A model generated the notes under the pieces. That model saw only the letters and a program-made list of their open reading frames with translations, did no database searches and had not been told where the DNA came from. Positions 12,984-22,809 of a stretch of 64,000 nucleotides of DNA are shown here, one piece after another; position 1 is the first letter of the stretch, and each line of letters begins with the position of its first letter. The position numbers were made by a program, and so were the translations under genes. The stretch is from positions 6,012,768 to 6,076,767 of the forward strand of contig NC_067132.1 in assembly GCF_021347895.1 (NCBI RefSeq). Reading direction: 5' to 3'. Source of the stretch: Acanthochromis polyacanthus (taxonomy: Eukaryota > Chordata > Actinopteri > Pomacentridae).

Positions 12984-14515
12984 TAACGTGAACATACTGT
13001 TGACACACAAATTTCATATTCTGAATGACTTGAAATGTGATCAATATTAAGGTAAATGATGTTTAAGATGTTCTGGTTAGAAGGAATTGCATGTACAGAT
13101 TATTTGACCAAACAGTGCATTAAAGCTCAGGACGAGCATTGTAAGCGCAGAAAAATCATGAAGGTTGCATTAACGTAAACATACTGTTGACACACAAATT
13201 TCTTCCACAGAATGACTTGAAATGTGATTTATATGAAGGCAGATGATGTTGAAGGTATTCTGGAATTGCATGGACAGCATATTTGACCAGACTGTGCATT
13301 ACAGCTCAGGACCAGCATTTTAAGCGCAGAAAAATCATGAAGGCTGGCTGTATTAACGTGAAATTCATGTTGACTTTTAAATTTCTTCTTCAGAATGACA
13401 TGAAATCAAGGCTATATGAAGGCAAATGATGTTTAAGGTGTTCTGGTTTGAAGAAATTGCATGTACAGCATATTTGACCAAACAGTGCATAAAAGCTCAG
13501 GACCAGTATTTTACGCGCAGAAAAATTATGAAGGTTGCATTAACGTGAACATAATGTTGACACACATATTTCTTCTTCAGAATGACCTGACATGTGATCT
13601 ATATGAAGGCAAATGATGTTTAAGATGTTCTGGTTAGAAGGAATTGCATGGACAGGATATTTGAAAAAACTGTATTACAGCTCAGGACCAGAATTTTAAG
13701 AGCAGAAAAATCATGAAGGCTGGCTGTATTAACGTGAAATTCATGTTGGCATTTAAATTTCTTCTTCAGAATGACCTGAAATGCGATCTATATGAAGGCA
13801 AATGATGTTTAAGATGCTCTGGTTTGAAGGAATTGCATGTACAGTATATTTGACCAAACAGTGCATTTAAAATCTGGAGCAGCATTTGAAAAAATCATGA
13901 ATGCTGCATTAACGTGAACATAATGTTGACACACAAATTTCATATTCAGAATGACTTGAAATGTGATCGATATGAAGGCAAATGATGTTTAAGATGTTCT
14001 GGTTAGAAGGAATTGCATGGACAGCATATTTGACCAAACAGTGCATTACAGCTCAGGACCAGCATTTTAAGCCCAGAAAAATCATTAAGGCTGCATTAAC
14101 ATAAACACGATGTTGACACACAAATTTTTTCCACAGAATGACTTGAAATGTGATCTATATGAAGGCAGATGATGTTTAAGGTATTCTGGAATTGCATGTA
14201 CAGCATATTTGAAAAAACCGTGCATTCCAGCTCAGGACCAGCATTTTAAGAGTAGAAAAATCATTGAGGCTGGCTGCATTAATGTGAAATTCATGTTGAC
14301 ACACAAATTTCTTCTTCAGATTGACTTGAAATGTGATTTATACGAAGGCAAATGATTTTCAAGGTGTTCTGGTTTGAAGGAATTGCATGTACAGCATATT
14401 TGACCAAACTGTGCATTACAGCTCAGGACCAGCATTTTGAGAGTAGAAAAATCATGAAGGCTGGCTGCGTTAACGTGAAATTCATGTTGACATTTAAATT
14501 TCTTCTTCAGAATTT

Positions 14516-15425
14516 CATAGAGAGTTGAAATTTTGCCAGTATATACAACAAGATGTCATGATCAAAAATTATTAAGAGGTTCTTCCAGAGTCAAAGGGTG
14601 TGGACATGGTGACCTCCAGAATTTTGATGGTTCGCCATGAAACATCAAGTGCTACCTAACTGTCCTCTGCATGCTCCAATTGACCTCAGACCTCACATGA
14701 TTAAACACAGTCCTGTCCTGATCACATTTATAGGCCAAAATACATTCATAGCATGTGCCATAGCGCCCCCTGCAGCATTTTAAAAAAAAGCCTCCAAAGA
14801 GAGTTTCACCTATGACAATGAAATTTGGCATGCATATGTAGCACGTCAGTGCAAACAAAAAAATCTCTTGGAGTTATTCTGTAAACCCAACAGGAAGTCA
14901 GCCATTTTGAATTAAATGTCAGAATTTTAGTGTTTTTAGTCATTTTCAACCATTCATTTCTCACAGGCAGTAACTCCAAAAAACCTGAAATTGGGACAAT
15001 ATATAAAACACGCCTTCAGGTTGCATATTTGTGTTTGTTCACAAAACTCAAAAGGGCGTGGCCATGGCGGCCAACTGAACTTTAATGTTACGCCATGAAG
15101 CAGGACGTCTTTGTGTAAATCCCCTGTACATGCTGCAATCTGCCTCAAACTTTACATGTTTGATCAGAGTCCAGTCCTGATGAGTTTCATAGACCAATAT
15201 AAAGTCACAGAGATAGCGCCACCTGGTGGATGGACAGAAAGTGCTGCATAAACAGCCTGTAAATGCTCCAGTCTGCCTGAAATTTGACCTGTGTGCTCAG
15301 AATCCAATCCTTGTCACATTCATGGGCCTAAATACACTCTCAGTTGCAACATTGCCTGGTGGAAATGCTTGGGGTCGCCGACCAGCAAGGATGCGAGGAC
15401 CCGTTCAACGCTGCTTGCAGCTTTA
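14516..15425. repeat. Fish dispersed repeat with internal tandem structure
   Basis: A non-satellite block with typical teleost repeat phrases: AGCGCCCCCTGCAG, CAACAGGAAGTCAGCCATTTTG, and CGTTCAACGCTGCTTGCAGCTTTAATT at the right end. A module (a CATGCTGCAATCTGCCTCAA type followed by CAGTCCTGAT and a TAGCGCC block) occurs three times in degenerate form, near 14668, 15128 and 15262. No coding frame of interest is seen. It may be a nonautonomous DNA transposon, but I cannot place it in a family. Confidence 0.6.
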
Positions 15426-15432
15426 ATTTATT

Positions 15433-15472
15433 CTTTTTTTTCTTCTTCTTCTTCTTCTTCTTGTGTCCTCCT
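15433..15472. repeat. (TTC)n microsatellite
   Basis: A T-run followed by a pure TTC tract directly after the dispersed repeat. Confidence 0.9.
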
Positions 15473-15773
15473 CGTCATACTCGTCCTCCTCCGTCTGAGT
15501 CACTGTCCTCTTTGTCGCTGTGCTCTTCATCGTTGTCATCATTGTAGTCGCTATCTGGTCGCGCTGGCTTGGCTCTCACTTTCTCGGGTCGTGTCTTCGA
15601 AGCCTGGCTATCTGCCCTCTCGCCGATGGCAGATGCAATATCTTTTTTTTGTTGTTTTTTTTATTGTTGTTGTAGTCCTCCTTGTTGTTTGTTGTTCGTG
15701 TTTTTCCTCCCCTTTGGTTAACGGCAGAGTCTCTGGCCGCTTTGAGGTGGATTATATTCCCTCCCTGAACAAC
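15473..15773. other. Low-complexity pyrimidine-rich spacer
   Basis: CT- and T-rich DNA with GTCCTCCTCGTC-like and TTGTTGTTTTTTT stretches. Open frames here translate to Ser/Cys/Leu-rich low-complexity sequence. No gene is seen. Confidence 0.5.
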
Positions 15774-15821
15774 CCCCCACCCCCACCCCCCCACACACAC
15801 ACAAACACACAAACACTCACA

Positions 15822-15858
<37 letters not shown>
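15774..15858. repeat. C-run, (CA)n and (TC)n microsatellites
   Basis: A compound simple repeat: a C-rich tract, an interrupted CA tract, then about 17 TC dinucleotides (15824-15858). Confidence 0.95.
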
Positions 15859-15860
<2 letters not shown>

Positions 15861-15909
15861 GTAAGTGCACGAGAGACATGATATTTATTTTTACATAAAT
15901 AATACTTTA

Positions 15910-16055
15910 ATTAAAAAAAAAAACACATTCTGAAGGTATCCATGTCTGGTCTACTAGGGGGTCCTGGGTTCGGTCACGCACCCACCGAGACGGGGACCGA
16001 GCACAAAGGTAAAAAAAAAAACACCTTCTGAAGGTATCCATGTCTGGTCTCCTAG
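15910..16055. repeat. Direct repeat pair, 98-bp period
   Basis: An A-run followed by ACATTCTGAAGGTATCCATG and TCTGGTCTACTAG occurs at 15910-15957 and again with three changes at 16008-16055. The spacer is GTTCGGTCACGCACCC-type sequence. It looks like a local duplication at the left border of the gypsy-derived GC-rich block. Confidence 0.8.
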
Positions 16056-16963
16056 GAACCTGGAGGAGCCTCTGGCTCCAGCTTCGCCCCTGGAGGGGCC
16101 TCTGGCTCCGGCTCCAGCTCTGCCCCTGGAGGGGCCTCCGTTCCGGAACCAGTTCAGCCCCTGGAGGGGCCTCCCGTTCCGGTGCCAGTTCAGCCCTTGG
16201 AGGGGCCTCCCATTCCGGAGCCAGTTCAGCCCTTGCAGGGGCCTCCCATTCCGGAGCCAGTCTCGCCCTTGGAGGGGTCTCCGGCCCCAGTTCCATTTCG
16301 GGCCCTGGAGGGGTCCCCAGCCCTGGATCCCGCTGTACCCTCGGAAGGGCCCACGACTTCGGATCTTGTTCTGGCCCCGGAGTGGCCTCCGGATCCTGTT
16401 CTGTCCCCGGAGGGTTCCTGCCGCCACCAGTTTCCAACCCGACCTTCGGAGGGTCCCCGTTGGTCCAGCTGCCGGTTCCCAGCCTGGCCTCCGGAGGGTC
16501 CCCATCGGTCCAGCTGCCGGTTTCCTGCCCGGCTCCCGAAGGATTCTCGTCGGATCAGCTGCCGGTTCCCAGCCCGGCCTCCTGAGGGTTCCTGTTGGGC
16601 CTGCTGCCGATTCCCAGCCCGGCCTCCAGAAGATCCCAATCGACTCAGCTGCCGGTTCCCAGTCCAGCCTCCGGAGGAACTCCGTTGGCCTGGCCATCAG
16701 TTCCCTGTCCAGCCCCGGGCCATCCAGCCCCGGGGCCGTCCTCCGGAGCGGTCCCTCCAGCCTGTCCTGCCCTGGCCTGTCTTGCCCCCGGGCCGTCCTT
16801 TGGAGTTGTCCCTCCCACCCGCTGGGCCCGCTGGGCCCGCTCTTCCCTCGGGCCGCCCCCCGGAGCGGTCCCTCTGACTGGATTCCTGTGGGTCCCGAGG
16901 ATGCCTGCCGGTGCCCCGACCGGTCCAGCGTGCGCCAGGAGGCGCACTTCGAGGGGGGGGTAC
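16056..16963 (+). pseudogene. Gypsy polyprotein 3' tail, proline-rich remnant
   Basis: GC-rich coding-like repeats. Near 16100-16400 a ~42-45-bp unit encodes variants of QPLEGPP.PEPV; near 16430-16690 a ~45-bp unit encodes variants of SSCRFPARPPEGP, in a shifted frame. The last stretch resembles the basic, glycine-rich C-terminus often seen at the end of fish Ty3/gypsy pol, running into a G-rich polypurine tract and then an LTR. No integrase or RT is left upstream. Long ORFs exist on both strands because the repeat units are multiples of three. I call this a decayed pol tail on position and composition; a separate protein cannot be excluded but is unlikely. Confidence 0.5.
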
Positions 16964-17383
16964 TGTCATGCCTGCTGCGGTGCTCGGGCTCGTCAGCCTA
17001 ATAAAGAGCGGCTGTGTTTCAAGCACAGGTGGCACAGATGAGCAATCAAGCACAGCTAAAAGCCGGGCTCAGCCAACAACTCTCTGGTGGGACATTGAAT
17101 GCACTCCTCCATCTGACACATCATCGTTCGACTCTGTCAGCTCCTTATGGACTATTCTACATGCCGCTCTCCGTTGTGTGCACACCGCTTCCCGGAAACT
17201 TGGATTTACCTAGCCTGTTTGTCACCTCTGCTCCGCTCTGCACCCCATCCTCCGTCTGCTCCTCAGTCTCTGTCTCATGTGGCGTGTTTATTTTGTTGAG
17301 TTTTAAAAATTAAACCTCTTTTGCAAATCACCTGCCTGTCTGAGTGCCTGCTGCATGGGTTCTAAACGCCCAGTTTCATGACA
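16964..17383 (+). mobile_element. Gypsy-type LTR (3' LTR)
   Basis: 420 bp starting TGTCATGCC and ending TTTCATGACA, so the ends are inverted (TGTCA/TGACA). It is preceded by the purine tract GAGGGGGGGG, which fits a polypurine primer. AATAAA lies near 17000 and an AT-rich stretch near 17300. Its right end abuts RTE coding sequence exactly, suggesting insertion into that LINE. The LTR at 46677-47240 has a similar start and a similar TGCCTGCT...GGGTTC 3' end, so the two are related families. Confidence 0.75.
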
Positions 17384-18639
17384 CTTACGATGACTTGTAT
17401 ACTAGGTTGGACAGTAAGGAGGGAGAGACTGATCTGTACAGGTTGGCAAGGCAGAGAGACAGAGATGGGAAGGACGTGCAGCAGGTTAGGGTGATAAAGA
17501 ATAAGGATGGAAGTGTGTTGACAGGTGCCAATAGTGTGATGGAAATATGGAAAGAGAACTTTGAAGAGTTGATGAATGAGGAAAATGAGGGAGAACGAAG
17601 AGTAGAAGAGGTGACTGTTGTGGACCAGGAAGTAGCAAAGATTAGTAAGGATGAAGTGAGGAGGGCATTGAAGAGGATGAAGCGTGGAAAGACACTTGGT
17701 CCTGTGGAGGTATGGAAGTGTCTCGGAGAGGTAGCAGTAGAATTTCTGACTGTGTTGTTCAACAGGATCTTAGATAGTGAGAAGATGCCTGAGGAATGGA
17801 GGAGAAGTGTGCTGGTGCCCATCTTTAAGAACAAGGGAGATGTGCAGAGTTGTGGCAACTACAGAGGAATAAAGCTGATGAGCCACACGATGAAGCTATG
17901 GGAAAGAGTAGGTGAAGCCAGACTAAGGGCAGAGGTGAACATCTGTGAGCAGCAGTATGGTTTCATGCCAAGAAAGAGTACAACAGATGCAATATTTGCT
18001 TTGAGGATGTTGATAGAGAAGTACAGAGAAGGTCAGAAGGAGCTGCATTGTGTCTCTGTAGATCTGGAGAAAGCTTATGACAGGGTACCCAAAGAGGAAC
18101 TGTGGCTTTGTATGAGGAAGTCTGGAGTGGCAGAGAAGTATGTTAGAATGGTGCAGGATATGTATGAGGACTGTAAGACAGTGGTGAGGTGTGCTGTAGG
18201 AGTAACAGAGGAGTTCAAGGGGGAGGTGGGACTACATCAGGGATCAGCTCTGAGCCCCTTCTTGTTTGCTATGGTGATGGACAGGATGACAGACGAGGTT
18301 AGACAGGAGACTCCATGGACTATGATGTTTGCAGATGACATTGTGATCTGTAGTGAGAGCAGGGAACAGGTGGAAGAGAAGCTAGAGGCGTGGAGGTTTG
18401 CCCTGGAAAGGAGAGGAATGAAGGTTAGCCGCAGCAAGACGGAGTATCTGTGTGTGAATGAGAGGGACCCAAGTGGAAGAGTGAGGTTACAGGGAGAAGA
18501 GATCAAGAAGGTGGAGGATTTTAAGTACTTAGGGTCAACAGTCCAGAGCAATGGAGAGTGTGGAAAAGAGGCGAAGAAGAGTGTACAGGCAGGCTGGAAC
18601 AGCTGGAGAAAAGTGTCAGGTGTCGGCCTCCTGGCCTAG
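17384..18639 (+). pseudogene. RTE reverse transcriptase, partial
   Basis: An open frame of about 418 codons once LTR-derived codons at its start are removed. Motifs in order: MPEEWRRSVLVPIFKNKGD, NYRGIKLMSHTMKLWERV, the QQYGFMPRKSTTDAIF block, SVDLEKAYDRVP (RT motif A), LHQGSALSPFLF (motif B) and MMFADDIVICSE (motif C, catalytic Asp pair intact). FKYLGS follows. The frame ends early at a TAG in a deletion junction; downstream codons CGDP near 18722 mark the original C-terminus. The usual protein has an N-terminal endonuclease, absent here. The RT core is unusually well preserved, suggesting a fairly young insertion, but the element is dead through truncation. Confidence 0.9.
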
Positions 18640-18764
18640 AGGAAAACCAAAGAGGAGGTTTATGGTGTGAGAGAAGAGGATGCAAAAGACAGGGTTAGAT
18701 GGAGGCAACTGATTCGCTGTGGCGACCCCTGAAGGGAAAAGCCGAAAGGAAAAGAAGAAGAAGA
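17384..18764 (+). mobile_element. Truncated RTE-clade LINE
   Basis: A non-LTR retrotransposon lacking the endonuclease region. It starts exactly where the gypsy LTR stops. After the RT comes an internal deletion of the C-terminal domain, then the usual RTE-like end (CTGTGGCGACCCCTGAAGGG, then AAAGCCGAAAGGAAAAGAAGAAGAAG) with a GAA-type tail at 18764. Confidence 0.85.
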
Positions 18765-19003
18765 AATGATGAAGGCTGCATTAACAGAACTCTGACTCTT
18801 TGTCAGCCTGGCAACAGTGCTGAAGGGAAACCTGGGGTTATTCTTGTTTCCTCTATTAAAGATGAATAATATGTTGTCTTGGCATTACGAAGAGCTGTTT
18901 ATACTAGACTATTTATCCAAGCTATATAAGCTTCCTCTAAACTAGTGGAATACCAGTCCACAGCTGGGAATTATACCAAGGAGCAGGTCCTCTCTGAAAT
19001 ATC

Positions 19004-19342
19004 TATCCATCCATTCTCTATTCACCGCTTTATCCTCACTGGGGTCGCAGGGGGTGCTGGAGCCTATCCCAGCTGACTTAGGTCGCCAGTCTGTCACAGG
19101 GCTGCATATACACACAAACAATCACACTCACATTCACACCTACGGGCAATTTACAGTTATCAATTAACCTCAGCATATTTTTGGACTGTTTGAGGAAGCC
19201 GGAGTACCCGGAGAAAACCCACGCATGCACAGGGAGAACATTCAAACTCCATGCAGAAATGTCCTAGACCCAGGCCGGGATTTGAACCGGGGATCTTCTT
19301 GCTGCAAGGCAAAAGTGCTAACCACTAGACCCACTGTGCAGC
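19004..19342 (-). mobile_element. tRNA-derived SINE with target duplications
   Basis: Read on the minus strand it begins with a tRNA-like head (A box around GTCTAGTGGTTAGCAC, B box GGTTCAAATCC), continues through the body common in fish genomes, and ends in GGATGGAT. It is flanked by near-perfect 15-bp target duplications, CCTCTCTGAAATATC at 18989-19003 and CCTCTCTGAGATATC at 19343-19357. The element looks full length. Five more fragments of the same family occur in the window. Confidence 0.85.
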
Positions 19343-19364
19343 CCTCTCTGAGATATCATTTTCT

Positions 19365-19567
19365 TTTTCAAATCATATCATATAATATCATCCATCCATC
19401 CATCCATTCTCTATACACCGCTTTATCCTCACTAGGGTTGGGGGGGTGCTGGAACCTATCCCAGCTGACTCGGGCGAAGGCAGGGGACACCCTGGACAGG
19501 TCGCCAGTCTGTCATATCATATCATATCATATCATATCATATCATATCATATCATATCATATCATAA
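19365..19567. repeat. (TATCA)n microsatellite around a SINE 3' fragment
   Basis: TATCA-type pentamers lie at 19365-19383 and again as a clean tract at 19513-19567. Between them, 19384-19512 is the GGATGGAT-tail portion of the SINE above in minus orientation. The 5'-truncated fragment appears inserted in, or to have seeded, the pentamer tract. Confidence 0.85.
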
Positions 19568-21360
19568 GATATTTCTGTCCCTTTCTGTGTCGGAGTAGCT
19601 ATTTAAAACAAATTCCCCTTTACATAGTTTCCAACTGTATGTCTTGTGTCAATACTAAATTTTTCAAACACGACTTTTCAGGACAACATTGCTCATACTA
19701 TAGTATGAGCAATGTTATATAGTAGTAGTAGCAAGCATACTTCACATTTTCAAGGCTCTCAACACCCACTTGGATGCACTACATTTCGTCAGCATTACAT
19801 TTATCAACATCACGCAATTGAGTTTAGCATAATTTCACTGTGTTGTCTGCGAAAAAACGACTTTTATATTTTTATGAAATATTAAATGAGAAGATCTCTG
19901 ACAAGTTGAAAAATAATTTGAATTATTTTGCAGCACTGCAGTACACTTTAGAAAATAATTTGTAATGATCTTGTCTAGCTTTTATGAAAGCCAGTGGTCG
20001 TGGGATTTTCAGTGAACTCTATTTTCCTCATAGATTTCAAGACAAAGACTGAATAAATTAAGATAAAAATGTTTGTTTAAAAATATGTTTTCCAATACAG
20101 AAATATTTTTGTAAGAGCCATTGTCAAACAGCAGTGTAGATGTCTAGTCTTGCAGGTATGCAGATCCAGCAGCAGGCTTGTGCTTGCCCTGTAACAATTC
20201 AGTTTCATTTTCCATCCAAGTTTTCATGTGGATATCAAAGCTTTTTCATCAAAAATTAATTCCCTCTCAAAAGATACATCTAAAAATACAACAACGTCGC
20301 CCTCATTGAAATGTGAAGCGTGGAGGAGAGCAATAAGGCAGCTCGGCAGGAAAATAATATTAATGAAGGCCTGAGAGACCTGTGTGTGAGCGCAAAGCTG
20401 ACCCCTTGTCAGTCAACTCTGATTGACCCCACTGGAACCTGACTGAGGACCACAGATGCCTCAGTCCTATCAACTGACACCATGCTCAACAACGCAGGAG
20501 GAGGAGGTGGCAGTGCTGCCTGCCATTCAAATTACCTTTCTCCATATTTAGCCATCTCCAAATCTGAGTGATGACTGGATGAGGACAGGTTATTGTAGCA
20601 TATTGAACATTTTGGTTTATTATAACTTTTGGGGTTTTTTTCTGTGATTTTAGTCAGAATCCCCACCTGTACTTAAAAAAGACCATTTCTAAGGTTTAGG
20701 ACATGTTGACCGAGGAAGTTCAATTTTAGAGATTCAATACAACAGTCATTCAATAATAATAATAATTCTGAGACAAGTCATCAGCTTCATTCATCTATGG
20801 TGCTGGTGTATTGCAGTAAAACAGGTTTCAGCAGTGTAATATTTTTAAAAAACACTTTTAGTTGAGCACGCTAGCATAGTGCTATAACATATTTGCAGTA
20901 GTATGCTACTAAGTTGTGTTTTTTTGTCTTTTTATCGCAGTTTTTCTTTTTACATTTTTATTCTTATATTATTTGCTCTAGATTTGTATATATATTTATC
21001 CCTATTTCTTTTTTTTTCTTTTTTCCCCTTTTGTCTGCATTTATTCTCATTGTTTAACTCCATGGAAGGGTGTCAACACTTTATGAGATTAATGCATATT
21101 TTAGTCTTGCAGCCAAATATCTTATTATTTAGTGCATGCATGTGACCATCACCAGCCCTCCCTAAAAGCTAAGCTTACACTCTTTATTACAATTCCCTGT
21201 TAAGAGCCAGGGAGGGCAGTGCTACACCTCAGTGGTGACGTGAGGGGAAACAAAGGGTGGACAGGACGAGACAGGACGGACAGGGACAGGGACTAGCAAG
21301 CGGTGCTATTACATCTGAAGAATATCAGGTGCTGTGTTATTCCCGACTAATAATTACCCA
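19568..21360. other. AT-rich DNA without recognised gene
   Basis: No motif-bearing ORF. Apart from the 32-bp palindrome at 19685-19716, I see only short AT-rich tracts and a T-rich stretch near 20920-21060. It may hold single-copy intergenic sequence. Confidence 0.4.
19685..19716. repeat. Perfect 32-bp palindrome
   Basis: AACATTGCTCATACTA is followed immediately by its exact reverse complement, with no spacer. Confidence 0.95.
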
Positions 21361-21434
21361 TCAATAAGACAAACAAACAAACACATACACAAAAAACAGA
21401 AAACCAAACAAACAAATAAATAAATAAATAAATA
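21361..21434. repeat. A-rich (AAAC)n/(AAAT)n simple repeat
   Basis: AAACAAACAAAC, then an interrupted stretch, then AAATAAATAAATAAATAAATAG. Confidence 0.85.
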
Positions 21435-21534
21435 GCCAGACAGTACTGAACACCATAGTTGTGGGTGTCATGTAAGTATAGAGTGGAATAGGCCAGAAGA
21501 AGATACTAGAGAAAAGGAGAGTGGGTTTAATGTG

Positions 21535-22690
21535 AGATTAGACTCTGGAGAGAGTCTCAGCACATTCTGGCGGGTCCCATCACTGCTCAACAGCGGAACT
21601 CGACAGCAGCTGGTGGGACCTGAGCAAACATGCACATGCAAGTGTGAAAGACCCCGAAGCCTAGAACAGCCATCACAGCAATGCAGGGCCAAGCCGACAG
21701 GGTGCCCCCCCCCCAGGCCGCAGGAGCCACGGGGCGGCACCCCCAGAGAGCAACTGGGGCCACCGTGTACCACACAGACCCCAAAGACAAGAGGGAGCAG
21801 CCCCGACACCCCCAGCACGCCAGAACTGACCCAGGCAGCCCGGGGCAAGAGGACAGACCAGTGGGGGAGACAGGCAGCAAGACCACCGGTACTGATGCAG
21901 AGGGCCCCTAGAGCCAAGAGGCAAGGAACCAGGAAGGGCCCACACGAACCAACTGGCCCAGCCAGCACAACAACCCCTGGGAGTTGCAGATCAGAGCAGC
22001 GCCCCGGCAGGCACCATCGTCCCAACACGGGCCAGCTGCACGCAGCACCCCACCCCGAAGGGGGGACCAGGCCGCACCACAAGGAAGTGAGAGCCACAAG
22101 CCGCCACACCCACCCAGGAGCCGGCATGCCAAGGACGCAGGGTGCCACCCCGCAGCGCCCCCGAGACCCCACCCATCCCACCACACCCCAGGAGAGCACC
22201 AGGCCCGGACGGAGGCCCCCAGCCAGCAGAAACTGGATCAAGGCCTGTGCCCAGGTGAGCCAGAGCCACCCCTCCAGAGAGACCACCCACGCCTTACGCC
22301 AGACCCCCGGCCGCAGGGGGCCACAGCCCCCCCCCCCAGGAGAGGGAGAGGGATGAGGAGGAGCGGGCAGCCAAGAGAGGAGGGAGGAGGAGGGAAGCGG
22401 AGCAGGAAGGGACAGGGGAGCAACGGAGGGACCGACCCACCCCAAGCCCCAGGACCAGCAGGCGCCCCAGAAGAGATCAGCCGCCGACACCACCGAGGCC
22501 CCGGGAGAGCGTGCAGACCCAGCAGACCCAGAGCTCAATGGGGAGACACCGGAGACACCCACCCCCAGGGAGAGGGGCACGAGCCACCCCGACTCCGCAG
22601 AGCCAGAGAGCAACCCCAGGAACCATAGGGAAAGGACACCACCAGTGCATGCACACGGCCTTGAAGTCCATGATGCTATCAATCTTTGAG
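21535..22690 (-). other. Very GC-rich block, probable L1 3' UTR
   Basis: About 1.1 kb of GC-rich DNA in an AT-rich neighbourhood. On the minus strand it is rich in G-runs (for example near 22325-22340 and 21703-21712), so it could form G-quadruplexes; the plus strand has a long purine tract near 22335-22430. It lies just beyond the 3' end of the minus-strand L1 ORF2. Long GC-rich, G-run-bearing 3' UTRs are known in L1 lineages, so I assign it there by position. ORFs of up to 404 codons occur in several frames on both strands but have no domain and biased Gly/Trp/Leu or Pro/Arg composition, so I do not call them genes. Confidence 0.45.
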
Positions 22691-22809
22691 AGTTAGAGTA
22701 TTAATAAAATGAAATAAAGCAGAGGAAAGTTAGACCATACGCACAGACATAACAGGTATTACAATTTTTTTTATGGGGGCAGTGGCATACGCCCACATAC
22801 AAGCAGGAG

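Larger units (their letters stand above)
1193..14515. repeat. ~187-bp satellite array (about 70 monomers)
   Basis: Tandem monomers marked by TTGACACACAAATTTCTTC start at 1337, 1524, 1711, 1891, 2078 and 2268, a spacing of 180-190 bp with 187 commonest. Each monomer also carries a GATCTATATGAAGGCAAATG block, a TTCTGG block, and an AGCAGAAAAATCATGAA block. Several monomer classes alternate: one with TGCGCAAAAAAGCTCAGG, one with TGCATTTAAACTCTGGAG, and one with a shortened TTCTGGAATTGCATGG block. Minus-strand ORFs of 70-120 codons recur, but 187 is not a multiple of 3, so the frame changes every monomer and they are artefacts. Size and AT richness fit a centromeric or pericentromeric satellite; that role is inferred. 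Confidence 0.95.

Noticed and set aside
1193..14515. Regularly spaced repeats considered as a CRISPR-like array
   Set aside because: The whole unit is repeated with no unique spacers, the unit is about 187 bp, and the surroundings are vertebrate transposons.
15291..15881. 196-codon Ser/Leu-rich ORF
   Set aside because: It is a translation of TTC, TC and CA microsatellites and of the end of a dispersed repeat.
15907..17053. Overlapping ORFs on both strands (100-247 codons)
   Set aside because: They are mirror readings of phased GC-rich repeats in the gypsy remnant; no single frame spans the region.
19268..19342. tRNA gene on the minus strand
   Set aside because: The A and B boxes belong to the SINE head; there is no complete cloverleaf.
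21468..22682. 404-codon minus ORF and overlapping plus ORFs of 214-274 codons
   Set aside because: All frames in this GC-rich block are open because AT-rich stop codons are rare. Composition is biased (Gly/Leu/Trp/Ser or Pro/Arg/His) and there is no domain.
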